Assembly (NCBI RefSeq): GCF_009372255.1
Contig: NZ_LXGN01000056.1
Location: 62,001-126,000, forward strand
DNA length: 64,000 nucleotides
Direction of reading: 5' to 3'
Source of the DNA: Acinetobacter guerrae
Lineage (GTDB): Bacteria; Pseudomonadota; Gammaproteobacteria; Pseudomonadales; Moraxellaceae
Part shown: piece by piece, positions 57,642-64,000 of the stretch
Layout of the letters: each line of letters begins with the position of its first letter
Numbering within the stretch: the stretch's first letter is position 1
Program-made: the position numbers and the translations under genes
Notes under the pieces: generated by a model
Told to the model about the DNA's origin: nothing
The model's input: only the letters and a program-made list of their open reading frames with translations
The model's database searches: none

Positions 57642-58556
57642 TTAGTCTTTATCTAGTTGTTGAGCAAATTTAGCAATATCGGCCAACGCTTGCTTTGCTT
57701 GATCAAACCAAGCATTAAACATCTGAAAATTATGCCACATGCCTGTGTAGAGCTTAAATTCTACATGCACGCCAGCTTGTTTTGCTTGATCGCGAAAGCG
57801 TTTGGCGTCATCTAATAAAATCTCTTTGGAACCGACCTGAACCAATGTTGGAGGTAAACCAGATAAATCATCAAATAAAGGCGAAACCTGCGGATTATCT
57901 TTGGCGATACGATCGCCTATATAATAATCTATACCTGCCTCTAAGGCTTCTATGGAAAGTAATGCATCGTGTTTGCGATTAAAGCGTAACGATTCGCTGC
58001 TCAAGGTGAGATCCAGAAAAGGCGATAATAAAATCAGTCCACTTGGTAAGTCATCCTGATTTTCTTTAAGACGTAAACACAGCGCTAAAGCCAGATTTGC
58101 CCCACACGAATCCCCTGAAAGAATAATATCTTTGGCTTGTATGCCCTGATCCAGTAAAAGCTGATAAATATCGTAAAGCGCATCTAAAGCATCAGGAAAA
58201 CCACTTTCAGGTGCTAACGGATAATCTACATGCATGACCTGCATTTGAGTACGCGCTGCAATATCTGTCATGAAAGCGCGGTGCGTGTTTAGACTGCCTA
58301 AAAAAAATGCTCCGCCATGAATATGAAAAATGAGTTGGGTTGAAGAAGATTGAGGTTTAATCTCCTCTGCCTTGATCCCTGCCAAGCGAATGGGACGAAT
58401 CTGAACTTCTTTATTCACTGGAAAAACACGGCACAATTGATCCAGTGCGGTTCTAATTGTCGCTGGCGGTAAACTAAACTGGCTCGGTGTTCGGATCGCT
58501 GTTTTTAAAATAGTTTCCGTTATATATTGTTTCCACATGGCATTCATCTTCATCAT
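57642..58556 (-). CDS. Alpha/beta-hydrolase of the HSL family
   Basis: A 304-residue esterase. FHIHGGAFFLGSL carries the HGG oxyanion motif of the hormone-sensitive lipase family, SGDSCGANLALAL has the nucleophile Ser, and the acid and base lie in SPLFDDLSGLPPTLVQVG and MWHNFQMF. It probably acts on short-chain esters; the natural substrate is unknown. Confidence 0.88.
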   Translation of the reverse strand: MMKMNAMWKQYITETILKTAIRTPSQFSLPPATIRTALDQLCRVFPVNKEVQIRPIRLAGIKAEEIKPQSSSTQLIFHIHGGAFFLGSLNTHRAFMTDIAARTQMQVMHVDYPLAPESGFPDALDALYDIYQLLLDQGIQAKDIILSGDSCGANLALALCLRLKENQDDLPSGLILLSPFLDLTLSSESLRFNRKHDALLSIEALEAGIDYYIGDRIAKDNPQVSPLFDDLSGLPPTLVQVGSKEILLDDAKRFRDQAKQAGVHVEFKLYTGMWHNFQMFNAWFDQAKQALADIAKFAQQLDKD

Positions 58557-58709
58557 TTTTTCATAGTTTGGGGATATTTTTTGAAATTGTGCAAATTCAG
58601 CTAAACAAGTTACAAGGCTACACTAATTAGTCACAGACAAAAATTGCAATATTGTTGTGAGTTTAGAATACTAAAGAGGTCAACAAAGACTTAGGGATAC
58701 TAAACAAAA

Positions 58710-59147
58710 ATGAAAAAATTTGCATTGGCAATTGGATTACTTAGTGCGACAGTTTTGGCAAATGCTGCTGATCCATTGAATGGTACGGTTTGGAAAACGA
58801 TTGATGATCAGACCAAGCAACCGAAAGCAATTGTGAAATTCACAGAGCAAAAAAATGGCACTTTGTCAGCAGCGATTCAAACAGTATTAACACCAGGTGA
58901 AGAAAATTCTTGTACCAAGTGTGAAGGACCTTACAAGAATAAGTCACTCAAAGGTGTGACCATTGTTAATGGCCTGAAAAATACAGGCGGTACAAGTTAT
59001 GATGGTGGATCAATTCTTGATCCTAAAACTGGTAAAACTTATAAGCTTAAAGGCGAATTGGCTGATGGCGGTAAAAAGCTGAATATTCGTGGCTATATCG
59101 GGATTTCAGCACTAGGTCGTAATCAGACTTGGATTCGTGCGAACTAA
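58710..59147 (+). CDS. DUF2147-family secreted protein
   Basis: A 145-residue protein with signal peptide ending ANAA (about residue 20). LNGTVWKTIDDQTKQPKAIVKF, SCTKCEGPYKNKSLKGVTIVNGL and YDGGSILDPKTGKTYKLKGEL are DUF2147 marks. The two close cysteines may form a disulfide. It is periplasmic; function unknown. Confidence 0.88.
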   Translation: MKKFALAIGLLSATVLANAADPLNGTVWKTIDDQTKQPKAIVKFTEQKNGTLSAAIQTVLTPGEENSCTKCEGPYKNKSLKGVTIVNGLKNTGGTSYDGGSILDPKTGKTYKLKGELADGGKKLNIRGYIGISALGRNQTWIRAN

Positions 59148-59169
59148 TCGATGTGTTTGCGTATCATCA

Positions 59170-59196
59170 AATAGCCGAATCGATGATTCGGCTATT
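59170..59196. terminator. Bidirectional terminator between DUF2147 and ArsC-like genes
   Basis: AATAGCCGAATC (59170-59181) pairs with GATTCGGCTATT (59185-59196), followed by T residues. Confidence 0.9.
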
Positions 59197-59205
59197 TTTT
59201 TACTT

Positions 59206-59559
59206 TCAAGATGCAGAGAGCTGTTGATACGCTGTTTCATCAAAACCGACAAGATAGCCAGTTGAGGTTTGCAAAACAGGGCGTTTAATCAAGCTTGGAT
59301 GTTCAACTAAAGTTTCGATCAAATGAGTTTCACTGCTGAGCGCAAATTGTTGCTCATCTGAAGATAACTTGCGCCAAGTGGTTCCTTTCTTATTTAAAAT
59401 AATATCCGCACCTATTTTTTCTAGCCAAACTTGGATTGTTTCAGCATCAATGCCTTGCTTTTTATAATCATGAAACTCGTAGTTAAGCCCTTTTTGCTTT
59501 AATGCATCAAAGGCTTTCTTCATTGAATTACAATTTTTGATTCCATAAATCTTTAACAT
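59206..59559 (-). CDS. ArsC/Spx-family reductase-like protein
   Basis: A 117-residue protein of the YffB/Spx group. MLKIYGIKNCNSMKKAFDAL has the active Cys in a C-N-S-M motif, and LIKRPVL is the usual cis-Pro loop. It resembles ArsC-family members that bind glutathione; arsenate reduction is not shown. Confidence 0.85.
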   Translation of the reverse strand: MLKIYGIKNCNSMKKAFDALKQKGLNYEFHDYKKQGIDAETIQVWLEKIGADIILNKKGTTWRKLSSDEQQFALSSETHLIETLVEHPSLIKRPVLQTSTGYLVGFDETAYQQLSAS

Positions 59560-59778
59560 ATTCTTGAGCTATATCATTGACAATGCGTAATAGCCTACCC
59601 AAAAAAATTACAAAGCTCTAGTCTGTGATGAGGCTGGTCAATATTGAAGATAACAATATCAGAAAATGTTAAAACCCAAAGACTTGTAAAATAGAACCAA
59701 TGTCATCATATTGACATATGTTTTAGCTATGATGATCATCAAAGAATTAAGAAAAAATATAAATAAAGCATTGGATGC

Positions 59779-59821
59779 AAAAAAGAGAAAACCCGCATTT
59801 AATCATCCTGATCATGCGGGT
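59779..59821 (-). terminator. Intrinsic terminator of the candidate sRNA
   Basis: On the minus strand, ACCCGCAT and ATGCGGGT (59814-59821 and 59791-59798) form the stem, followed by TTTCTCTTTTTT. The loop itself contains the last CAGGATG motif. Confidence 0.85.
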
Positions 59822-59924
59822 CTCAGTCCAACGTCCATTGTCACATCCTTGAATAACCAAACTAGGTTATGTATTTCCTTCCTACGGCGTCCTATCCTTT
59901 TGTCATCCTGACATGTCCCTGTGC
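59779..59924 (-). ncRNA. Candidate CsrB/RsmZ-type small RNA
   Basis: On the minus strand, this 146-base stretch directly downstream of crc has ten GGA triplets, five in AGGA or CAGGATG contexts. Three hairpins present GGA in their loops: TGTCA/TGACA (59901-59913), CAAT/GTTG (59829-59840) and ATCA/TGAT inside the terminator (59802-59812). A GGA-free hairpin, ATAACC/GGTTAT, lies at 59853-59870. The transcript would end at a strong terminator. This is how CsrA-sequestering RNAs look. The 5' end is estimated from a TATAGC box at 59931-59936; no complete GacA box was found, only CTTACA at 59952-59957. Confidence 0.65.
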
Positions 59925-60025
59925 CGTGCAGCTATAATGCGCTTAAACGGCTGTAAGAAAAATATACAATGTCCACAACAATTGTAGGTAAAAACCATTA
60001 ATTGAGTGAACATGTGTACTTATTT

Positions 60026-60847
60026 TTAACCGATTTTATAGTCAATAATCACAGGTGCATGGTCGCTAAACCATTCTTCTTTATAGACCCAAGCATTGAC
60101 AGTGCGGTCTTTCCAGTCTGGTGAGCAAGCATGATAATCAATACGCCAACCTACATTTTTGGCGCGGGCTTGCCCACGGTTTGACCACCAAGAATAAAGT
60201 TCAGCTTCTTGACGGACTTCACGGAAAGTATCGACATAACCCAAATCATCATAGATATGATCTAGCCACGCACGTTCATGTGGTAAACAGCCCGATGATT
60301 TTTGATTACCTGACCAGTTTTTAATATCAATGCGTTTATGCACGATATTGTAATCTCCACAAACAATGATCGATTTATTTTCCGCACGCCATTGCTTTAA
60401 AATATTGGCGTACTGTTCTAAAAATACATCTTTACGTGCCTGAGCTTCATCGCCCGAAGAACCCGAGGGCAAATATAAAGAACAAATATAGGCCGATTGA
60501 TCTAGTCCTAAATCAAATTCAGCAGCAATAAAACGCCCTTGTGAATCTGCGAGTTCAAAACCCAGTCCATCCTGAATGGATTTAAATGGAACACGGCTAT
60601 AAATTGCCGTACCTGCATAACCCGCACGTTCGGCAGGAAAAAGATGCGTGTACCAACCTTCTGGTTTAAATTTATCTGTCCACTGTGCATGGGTAATACG
60701 GCTTTCTTGCATACACACCACATCTGCCTCAGACTTTTCAAGCCATTCGAGCAGTCCTTTGGTGACAGATGAACGCAAGCCATTTACGTTAATTGAAACC
60801 ACACGTAGAATTTTTACATCACTTGGATAGCGATCCTTTGGTATCAT
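60026..60847 (-). CDS. crc: Crc/exodeoxyribonuclease III-family protein
   Basis: A 273-residue protein of the ExoIII fold divergent from pyrE, the place of crc in Pseudomonas and Acinetobacter. [29 protein letters not shown] and HKRIDIKNW resemble Crc. Unlike Pseudomonas Crc as I recall it, the nuclease residues are intact: Glu in MQESR, Tyr in SLYLP, Asp and Asn in GDYNIV, Asp in WRIDY, and Asp-His in FSDHAP. It may therefore be an active nuclease, and xth is an alternative name. The ATG at 60847 is preferred over one 12 codons upstream. Confidence 0.82.
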   Translation of the reverse strand: MIPKDRYPSDVKILRVVSINVNGLRSSVTKGLLEWLEKSEADVVCMQESRITHAQWTDKFKPEGWYTHLFPAERAGYAGTAIYSRVPFKSIQDGLGFELADSQGRFIAAEFDLGLDQSAYICSLYLPSGSSGDEAQARKDVFLEQYANILKQWRAENKSIIVCGDYNIVHKRIDIKNWSGNQKSSGCLPHERAWLDHIYDDLGYVDTFREVRQEAELYSWWSNRGQARAKNVGWRIDYHACSPDWKDRTVNAWVYKEEWFSDHAPVIIDYKIG

Positions 60848-60885
60848 GCGCAAGTTTGACCTCAATTGATGAATCTGGAGCACCT

Positions 60886-61536
60886 ATGACAACGCCGTCG
60901 TCTTTTAACCCGCAAGCCTTTATTGAACTCGCGTTATCACGCGGTGTGCTTAAATTTGGTGAGTTTACCCTAAAATCAGGACGTGTCAGTCCGTATTTTT
61001 TTAACGCAGGTTTGTTAAACGATGGTGAAGCATTGTCGCTATTAGCTCAAGGCTATGCCGATAAACTTGTACAATGTCAAAATGTCGATGTGATTTTTGG
61101 TCCTGCTTATAAAGGGATTCCATTTGTTGCGGCAACGGCTGTGGCATTGTCTCAAGTGCATGGCAAAAGTGTTCCTTGGGGATTTAACCGTAAGGAAGCT
61201 AAAGACCATGGTGAAGGCGGAGTCTTGGTTGGTGCTGCTGTGGCGGGTCAAAAAGTCTGGATCATTGATGATGTAATTACCGCGGGTACTGCGATTCGTG
61301 AAGTAGTCACGATTTTGAAAAATGCAGGTGCGACGATTGCAGGCGTATTGGTGGCGCTAGATCGTCAGGAGCGTGGTCAAGGAGAGCTTTCTGCGATTCA
61401 AGAAGTGCAAAAAGAATTGGAAATTCCTGTACATGCTTTGATTACCATGAAAGATTTGATGGACTTTTTAGATGCTAAAGGTGAGAAAGAGGCTTTGGCG
61501 AAAATGGAAGACTATCGTGTGAAGTATGGCATCTAA
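60886..61536 (+). CDS. pyrE: Orotate phosphoribosyltransferase
   Basis: A 216-residue enzyme joining orotate to [23 protein letters not shown], the Lys-rich [12 protein letters not shown] loop, and [16 protein letters not shown] (PRPP motif) are present. The ATG at 60886 with GGAG upstream is chosen over a start 31 codons earlier inside crc; 38 bases separate the divergent starts. Confidence 0.96.
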   Translation: MTTPSSFNPQAFIELALSRGVLKFGEFTLKSGRVSPYFFNAGLLNDGEALSLLAQGYADKLVQCQNVDVIFGPAYKGIPFVAATAVALSQVHGKSVPWGFNRKEAKDHGEGGVLVGAAVAGQKVWIIDDVITAGTAIREVVTILKNAGATIAGVLVALDRQERGQGELSAIQEVQKELEIPVHALITMKDLMDFLDAKGEKEALAKMEDYRVKYGI

Positions 61537-61552
61537 GTTTTAGATGATCGGG

Positions 61553-61576
61553 AAGGAAGCGAGGGCTTCCTTTTTT
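61553..61576 (+). terminator. pyrE terminator
   Basis: AAGGAAGC (61553-61560) pairs with GCTTCCTT (61565-61572), followed by T residues. Confidence 0.88.
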
Positions 61577-61715
61577 GTTTGGCTAATCGATGATTGGAAA
61601 TAATAATTAAAAAAGAGAACGTGGAACATCAAAAATCACGAAAAAAGCCCTTCCATTGCGCTAAATTCTAAAAAGTCTTTGATTAAAATATTGATGCTAA
61701 AGGGAAACTTCAAGC

Positions 61716-61743
61716 ATTTCGCATAAGGTGTATTATGTTAATT
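61716..61743 (+). other. dif-like XerC/XerD site, C-to-D orientation
   Basis: ATTTCGCATAA (61716-61726), a 6-base spacer GGTGTA, and TTATGTTAATT (61733-61743) match the two 11-base arms of gammaproteobacterial dif and Acinetobacter plasmid dif sites. XerC should bind the left arm and XerD the right arm. It lies just after pyrE and forms the left edge of the ATPase cassette. Confidence 0.85.
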
Positions 61744-61769
61744 TTAGGAAATCTAATATATTGTCAGAG

Positions 61770-62216
61770 TCATGTATGTTTCTTGGGAGATAAATAAAAC
61801 AAATGGCTCTTATCTAAGTAAACTACATAAAAAATATTACGATCCATAATACCAATAACTCTAACTTTACCAGACAGCCTTAAAGATGACCAATTTGCTG
61901 ATTTTGATAAGTTGCTAGGACATTCTGGAAAACCAGTTCTTGATTTTTCAGGATAGGATCCATACTTTTTAATCCTTTGTGGATTCGCAGTTGTTTCCTT
62001 GCACAATTGAATCAAAGCAATATTCATTTGTGAGAGAAGCCCTTCACTTTCCCAATTACTTAGGGACTGACAATAATCAGTATCTTGATCAAAAAAAAGT
62101 TGAAAACTTACATAAATTAGATCTTTTGAATCTGCATTATTTCCTTGAAGATCTTTGGTATTTTCATTCCGACTTAATGACCCTAATGGAGCTTTTGATT
62201 GCCTTTTTGCAGCCAT
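61770..62216 (-). CDS. Small protein paired with the AAA ATPase, unknown family
   Basis: A 148-residue protein whose ATG lies one base after the ATPase stop, so the two are almost certainly co-translated. The N-terminus is basic (MAAKRQSKAPLGSLSRNENT). The C-terminal half has WSSLRLSGKVRVIGIMDRN and a strand-like IFYVVYLDKSHLFYLSPKK, which recalls RelE-like or small nuclease folds but no catalytic set can be named. It is not the usual RloB partner. An effector role is inference from gene order only. Confidence 0.7.
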   Translation of the reverse strand: MAAKRQSKAPLGSLSRNENTKDLQGNNADSKDLIYVSFQLFFDQDTDYCQSLSNWESEGLLSQMNIALIQLCKETTANPQRIKKYGSYPEKSRTGFPECPSNLSKSANWSSLRLSGKVRVIGIMDRNIFYVVYLDKSHLFYLSPKKHT

Positions 62217-62217
62217 T

Positions 62218-63438
62218 TTAATCAGTTCCCTTAATCATCAAATTATCAATATCTTTATACGAGGAAAATAAAGGAATCGCACCATACAATCCATTTAAAT
62301 AATCAGCACTATAGCTCTCTTTCTTCTTAATTTTATATTCAACTAAGGAATAAATTTCACTTTTTCCTGTAGCCAAATCTTTATCTACAAACCAAATTTG
62401 ATCAGGTCTTATGAACGATGTATCCATTAAACAAGAATCCTGAACAACTGCGATCAGCTGGCACTTTTCTGTACTAAACTTATGGAAAATTTTTAAAACT
62501 TCTTTTGTTAATAAGGTATGAAATTTTGAGTCTAATTCATCAATAATTAGTAAATAATTTGATTTTATTGAGTCATATAATGGTCCTAGCAAATATAAAA
62601 CTTTTCTTGTACCTTCTGACTCAAAAGAGATAGGAAAGTCCTTAAAACCATCAGCTGTTTTCTTAACTACCTCAACCTTTAATTTACGAATTTTAATTCT
62701 ACTATTTGTTTGATCACTATCAACCTCATCAATAATCAAATTATGAATATTGAAATTTTTTAAAATGTTTAATGCCCATTCCCTAAATTCTTCATCTTGC
62801 TTAAAAAGATCATATGTAACTGATTTAAAACCAGTTTCATCAATACCCGAAATGATTTTAATTTTTTTAATATAATTAATGATTGTTCTACAAACCTTTT
62901 TTGAGGAAAGAGCTGCAACACTAATAGCTGGAATCGTTGAAGCAATATTTAAAGAGCTATCTTCAATCAATCCATCCAACTCTGTGAATCTTGTTTTCTT
63001 ATAAACAATTTTTTGTTTTTCTCTAAAAAAAACTTCTGTCTCTTTTAATTTTTTTGTATACAACCACTCTTCAAGAATTTCATGTTTATTAAATGATAAT
63101 CCATACCTGTAAGTTAAAGAATTTTCCTCAAATGTAATTTCAAATTGTGTTGGTTCATCATTGCTTTCTTCGTCTAATAAAAAAGGCTTTGTCTGACTAA
63201 TTTGAGACTTTTTATCTTCTGAACTGGTTGAATCTAAAACTATATCTCTAAAAACATAGAAAGCATCAACAAAATTTGTTTTACCACTGGCATTAGCACC
63301 ATAAATTAAAGAGCTCTTCAAAAATTTATGATCAATTATATTTTCTGGATGTTCACTATATTTTTCAGATGCTAGCAAAGAAAAAGTTTGAACATTTTTA
63401 AAACTCGAAAAATTCGAAAACGAAAAATTAACTAACAT
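62218..63438 (-). CDS. AAA ATPase of the RloA/AbiL-like group
   Basis: A 406-residue ATPase. LVNFSFSNFSSFKNVQTFSLLA is the usual opening, and Walker A is YGANASGKT (about residues 46-54). A signature-like SFESEGTRKVLYLLGPL lies near 270-285 and Walker B LLIIDELDSKFH near 300, with VVQDSCLMD after it. This is the AAA_15/AAA_21 layout found in RloA, AbiLi and other phage-defence ATPases. Base composition is much more AT-rich than pyrE or crc. It appears intact. Confidence 0.85.
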   Translation of the reverse strand: MLVNFSFSNFSSFKNVQTFSLLASEKYSEHPENIIDHKFLKSSLIYGANASGKTNFVDAFYVFRDIVLDSTSSEDKKSQISQTKPFLLDEESNDEPTQFEITFEENSLTYRYGLSFNKHEILEEWLYTKKLKETEVFFREKQKIVYKKTRFTELDGLIEDSSLNIASTIPAISVAALSSKKVCRTIINYIKKIKIISGIDETGFKSVTYDLFKQDEEFREWALNILKNFNIHNLIIDEVDSDQTNSRIKIRKLKVEVVKKTADGFKDFPISFESEGTRKVLYLLGPLYDSIKSNYLLIIDELDSKFHTLLTKEVLKIFHKFSTEKCQLIAVVQDSCLMDTSFIRPDQIWFVDKDLATGKSEIYSLVEYKIKKKESYSADYLNGLYGAIPLFSSYKDIDNLMIKGTD

Positions 63439-63726
63439 AGAATACCAATTGTTAACTTTAAAATATAATTTATTGGGATAATAGCATAAAAACTAACTTT
63501 AAGAATCTTATTTTTGTATTTTATATTATTTCTTAAAAGCCTCACTCTCTCAAGTTCCCCACAGCCGTCGAGCAAACCCTTAGGGCTTACGGAGTCGAAC
63601 ATTGGTTATCCACGAAGTAAGTAATGATGCTTTCCTACATAGGCTGAGATTATGATTCACACACCACATTGACACGTTCTCAAACCGAATATTTTGGGTT
63701 TTGTCCTATTAGGAATATTCGAAACT
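63439..63726. other. Upstream part of the dif module
   Basis: The ATPase promoter should lie here; on the minus strand TTCTTA and TATTAT (63485-63512 region) are 16 bases apart and about 50 bases from the start. The stretch 63540-63726 is less AT-rich than the ATPase gene. It contains a 55-codon open frame starting at 63602 (MFDSVSPKGLLDGCGEL) that runs through the promoter and is probably not a gene. No other feature is seen. Confidence 0.5.
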
Positions 63727-63754
63727 ATTTAACATAAAACCTCTTATGCGAATC
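63727..63754 (-). other. dif-like XerC/XerD site, D-to-C orientation
   Basis: On the minus strand GATTCGCATAA (63754-63744), spacer GAGGTT, and TTATGTTAAAT (63737-63727) give a 28-base site in inverse orientation to the one at 61716. It shares 9 of 11 bases with that site's left arm and 10 of 11 with its right arm. Its XerC arm overlaps the stop codon of the DUF3565 gene. Confidence 0.82.
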
Positions 63755-63923
63755 ACTCTCCCTCACACTCCAATACCATCCCTAACTTTTCTTTACGCCC
63801 TTGTTCAGTCAACACCCAAGGGCGATTTTGCCAAGGTGGGTCATGGCGCACATGCTGACCATGCCCACAAGCAAGATCAGCAATCCAATGGTGTTCCTCA
63901 TCCAAATGAAATTCGATAATGGC
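63753..63923 (-). pseudogene. DUF3565-family gene without a normal start
   Basis: Fifty-six codons read AIIEFHLDEEHHWIADL, then CGHGQHVRHDPPWQNRPWV and TEQGRKEKLG, a clear DUF3565 protein missing only its first residues. Directly upstream in frame are two stop codons (63924-63929), preceded by ATG, so no ATG, GTG or TTG start exists. Either a rare ATT start is used or the 5' end was lost. It is too short to be found by length-limited gene calling. Confidence 0.7.
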
Positions 63924-63947
63924 TTATTACATAACGAGAAACTTTTT

Positions 63948-64000
63948 ATGTCATCTAACGACAGTAATACGCCTCGCTTATTCACTCAAATACTAAACGC
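63948..64000 (+). CDS. N-terminus of a truncated gene at the window edge
   Basis: ATG at 63948 opens a frame (MSSNDSNTPRLFTQILN) that runs off the window. A weak GAGAAAC lies upstream. Seventeen residues are too few to name the protein, and it could be a chance frame. Confidence 0.35.
   Translation, partial: MSSNDSNTPRLFTQILN

Larger units (their letters stand above)
61716..63754. mobile_element. Putative dif module carrying an ATPase pair
   Basis: Two dif-like sites in opposite orientation bracket about 2 kb of AT-rich DNA with two minus-strand genes. Acinetobacter plasmids carry dif modules of exactly this plan: cargo between inversely oriented sites, moved by the host XerC and XerD. No recombinase gene is present. 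Whether the module is chromosomal here follows from crc and pyrE next to it. Confidence 0.7.

Noticed and set aside
59711..59911. 66-codon frame on the + strand opposite the candidate sRNA
   Set aside because: Low-complexity start, no ribosome site, and it crosses the hairpins and terminator read on the other strand.
59951..59975. GacA box upstream of the candidate sRNA
   Set aside because: Only the right half, CTTACA, is exact; the left half is at best TGTATA at the wrong spacing.
63432..63602. 55-codon frame MFDSVSPKGLLDGCGEL upstream of the ATPase
   Set aside because: It runs through the probable ATPase promoter, turns strongly AT-rich halfway, has no ribosome site and ends across the ATPase start codon.
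63897..63960. Possible third dif-like site (TTATTACATAA)
   Set aside because: Only one arm is partly similar and the sequence six bases beyond does not resemble a XerC arm.
1..64000. CRISPR arrays and insertion sequences
   Set aside because: No regularly spaced repeats and no transposase frame were seen anywhere in the window.

Overview
The window is chromosomal DNA from a gammaproteobacterium, almost certainly an Acinetobacter. The support is the protein families, the roughly 40% GC backbone with AT-rich islands, gene neighbourhoods such as ribB-ribH-nusB-thiL-pgpA, phoB-phoR, yqiA-parE and crc-pyrE, and XerC/XerD recombination sites of the type familiar from this genus. No rRNA or convincing tRNA gene was seen. 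All calls come from reading the sequence and from remembered family features; no database was searched.

Layout. 1-10806 is an AT-rich chaperone-usher fimbrial locus on the + strand: major pilin, pilin-like subunit, usher, chaperone, three small subunits, then three tandem two-domain tip-adhesin paralogs. Its left flank is about 700 bases of very AT-rich DNA with a 31-base perfect palindrome. It converges on glmS, whose 3' end carries the Tn7 target sequence. 10865-17582 (minus) is housekeeping: glmS, glmU, pgpA, thiL, nusB, ribH and a ribB fused to a degenerate RibA-like domain. 17881-25530 holds an inner-membrane protein divergent from serB, a small membrane protein, an SCP2 protein, dtd, pncB, a rhodanese and psd. 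25620-36282 holds two SDR oxidoreductases, a GlcG-like protein, phoBR, a TetR/SDR divergent pair with an obvious operator, a MATE exporter, a methionine aminotransferase, a DUF445 protein, a lipoprotein and a DUF924 protein. 36487-43315 has gshA, dsbB, a lipase-like protein, yqiA and parE.

44350-51423 is a urate-degradation region: HpxO oxidises urate, UraH and UraD make allantoin, PuuE opens it to allantoate, Alc and AllA take it to ureidoglycolate, urea and glyoxylate. A Tsx-like outer-membrane channel sits among these genes. 51684-59559 contains an HPF-like ribosome factor, an ankyrin protein, an outer-membrane protein, dsbD, a GST, a diguanylate cyclase, an esterase, a DUF2147 protein and an ArsC/Spx-like protein.

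Two items stand out. First, about 59779-59924 (minus), just downstream of crc, has the architecture of a CsrB/RsmZ-type regulatory RNA: ten GGA motifs, three of them in hairpin loops, and a terminator. Second, two 28-base dif-like XerC/XerD sites in opposite orientation (61716-61743 and 63727-63754) bracket a 2 kb AT-rich cassette. It encodes an RloA/AbiL-like AAA ATPase and an adjacent small protein of unknown family. This looks like a chromosomal dif module carrying a candidate two-gene defence system. Its right-hand site overlaps the stop codon of a DUF3565 gene that has lost a normal start.
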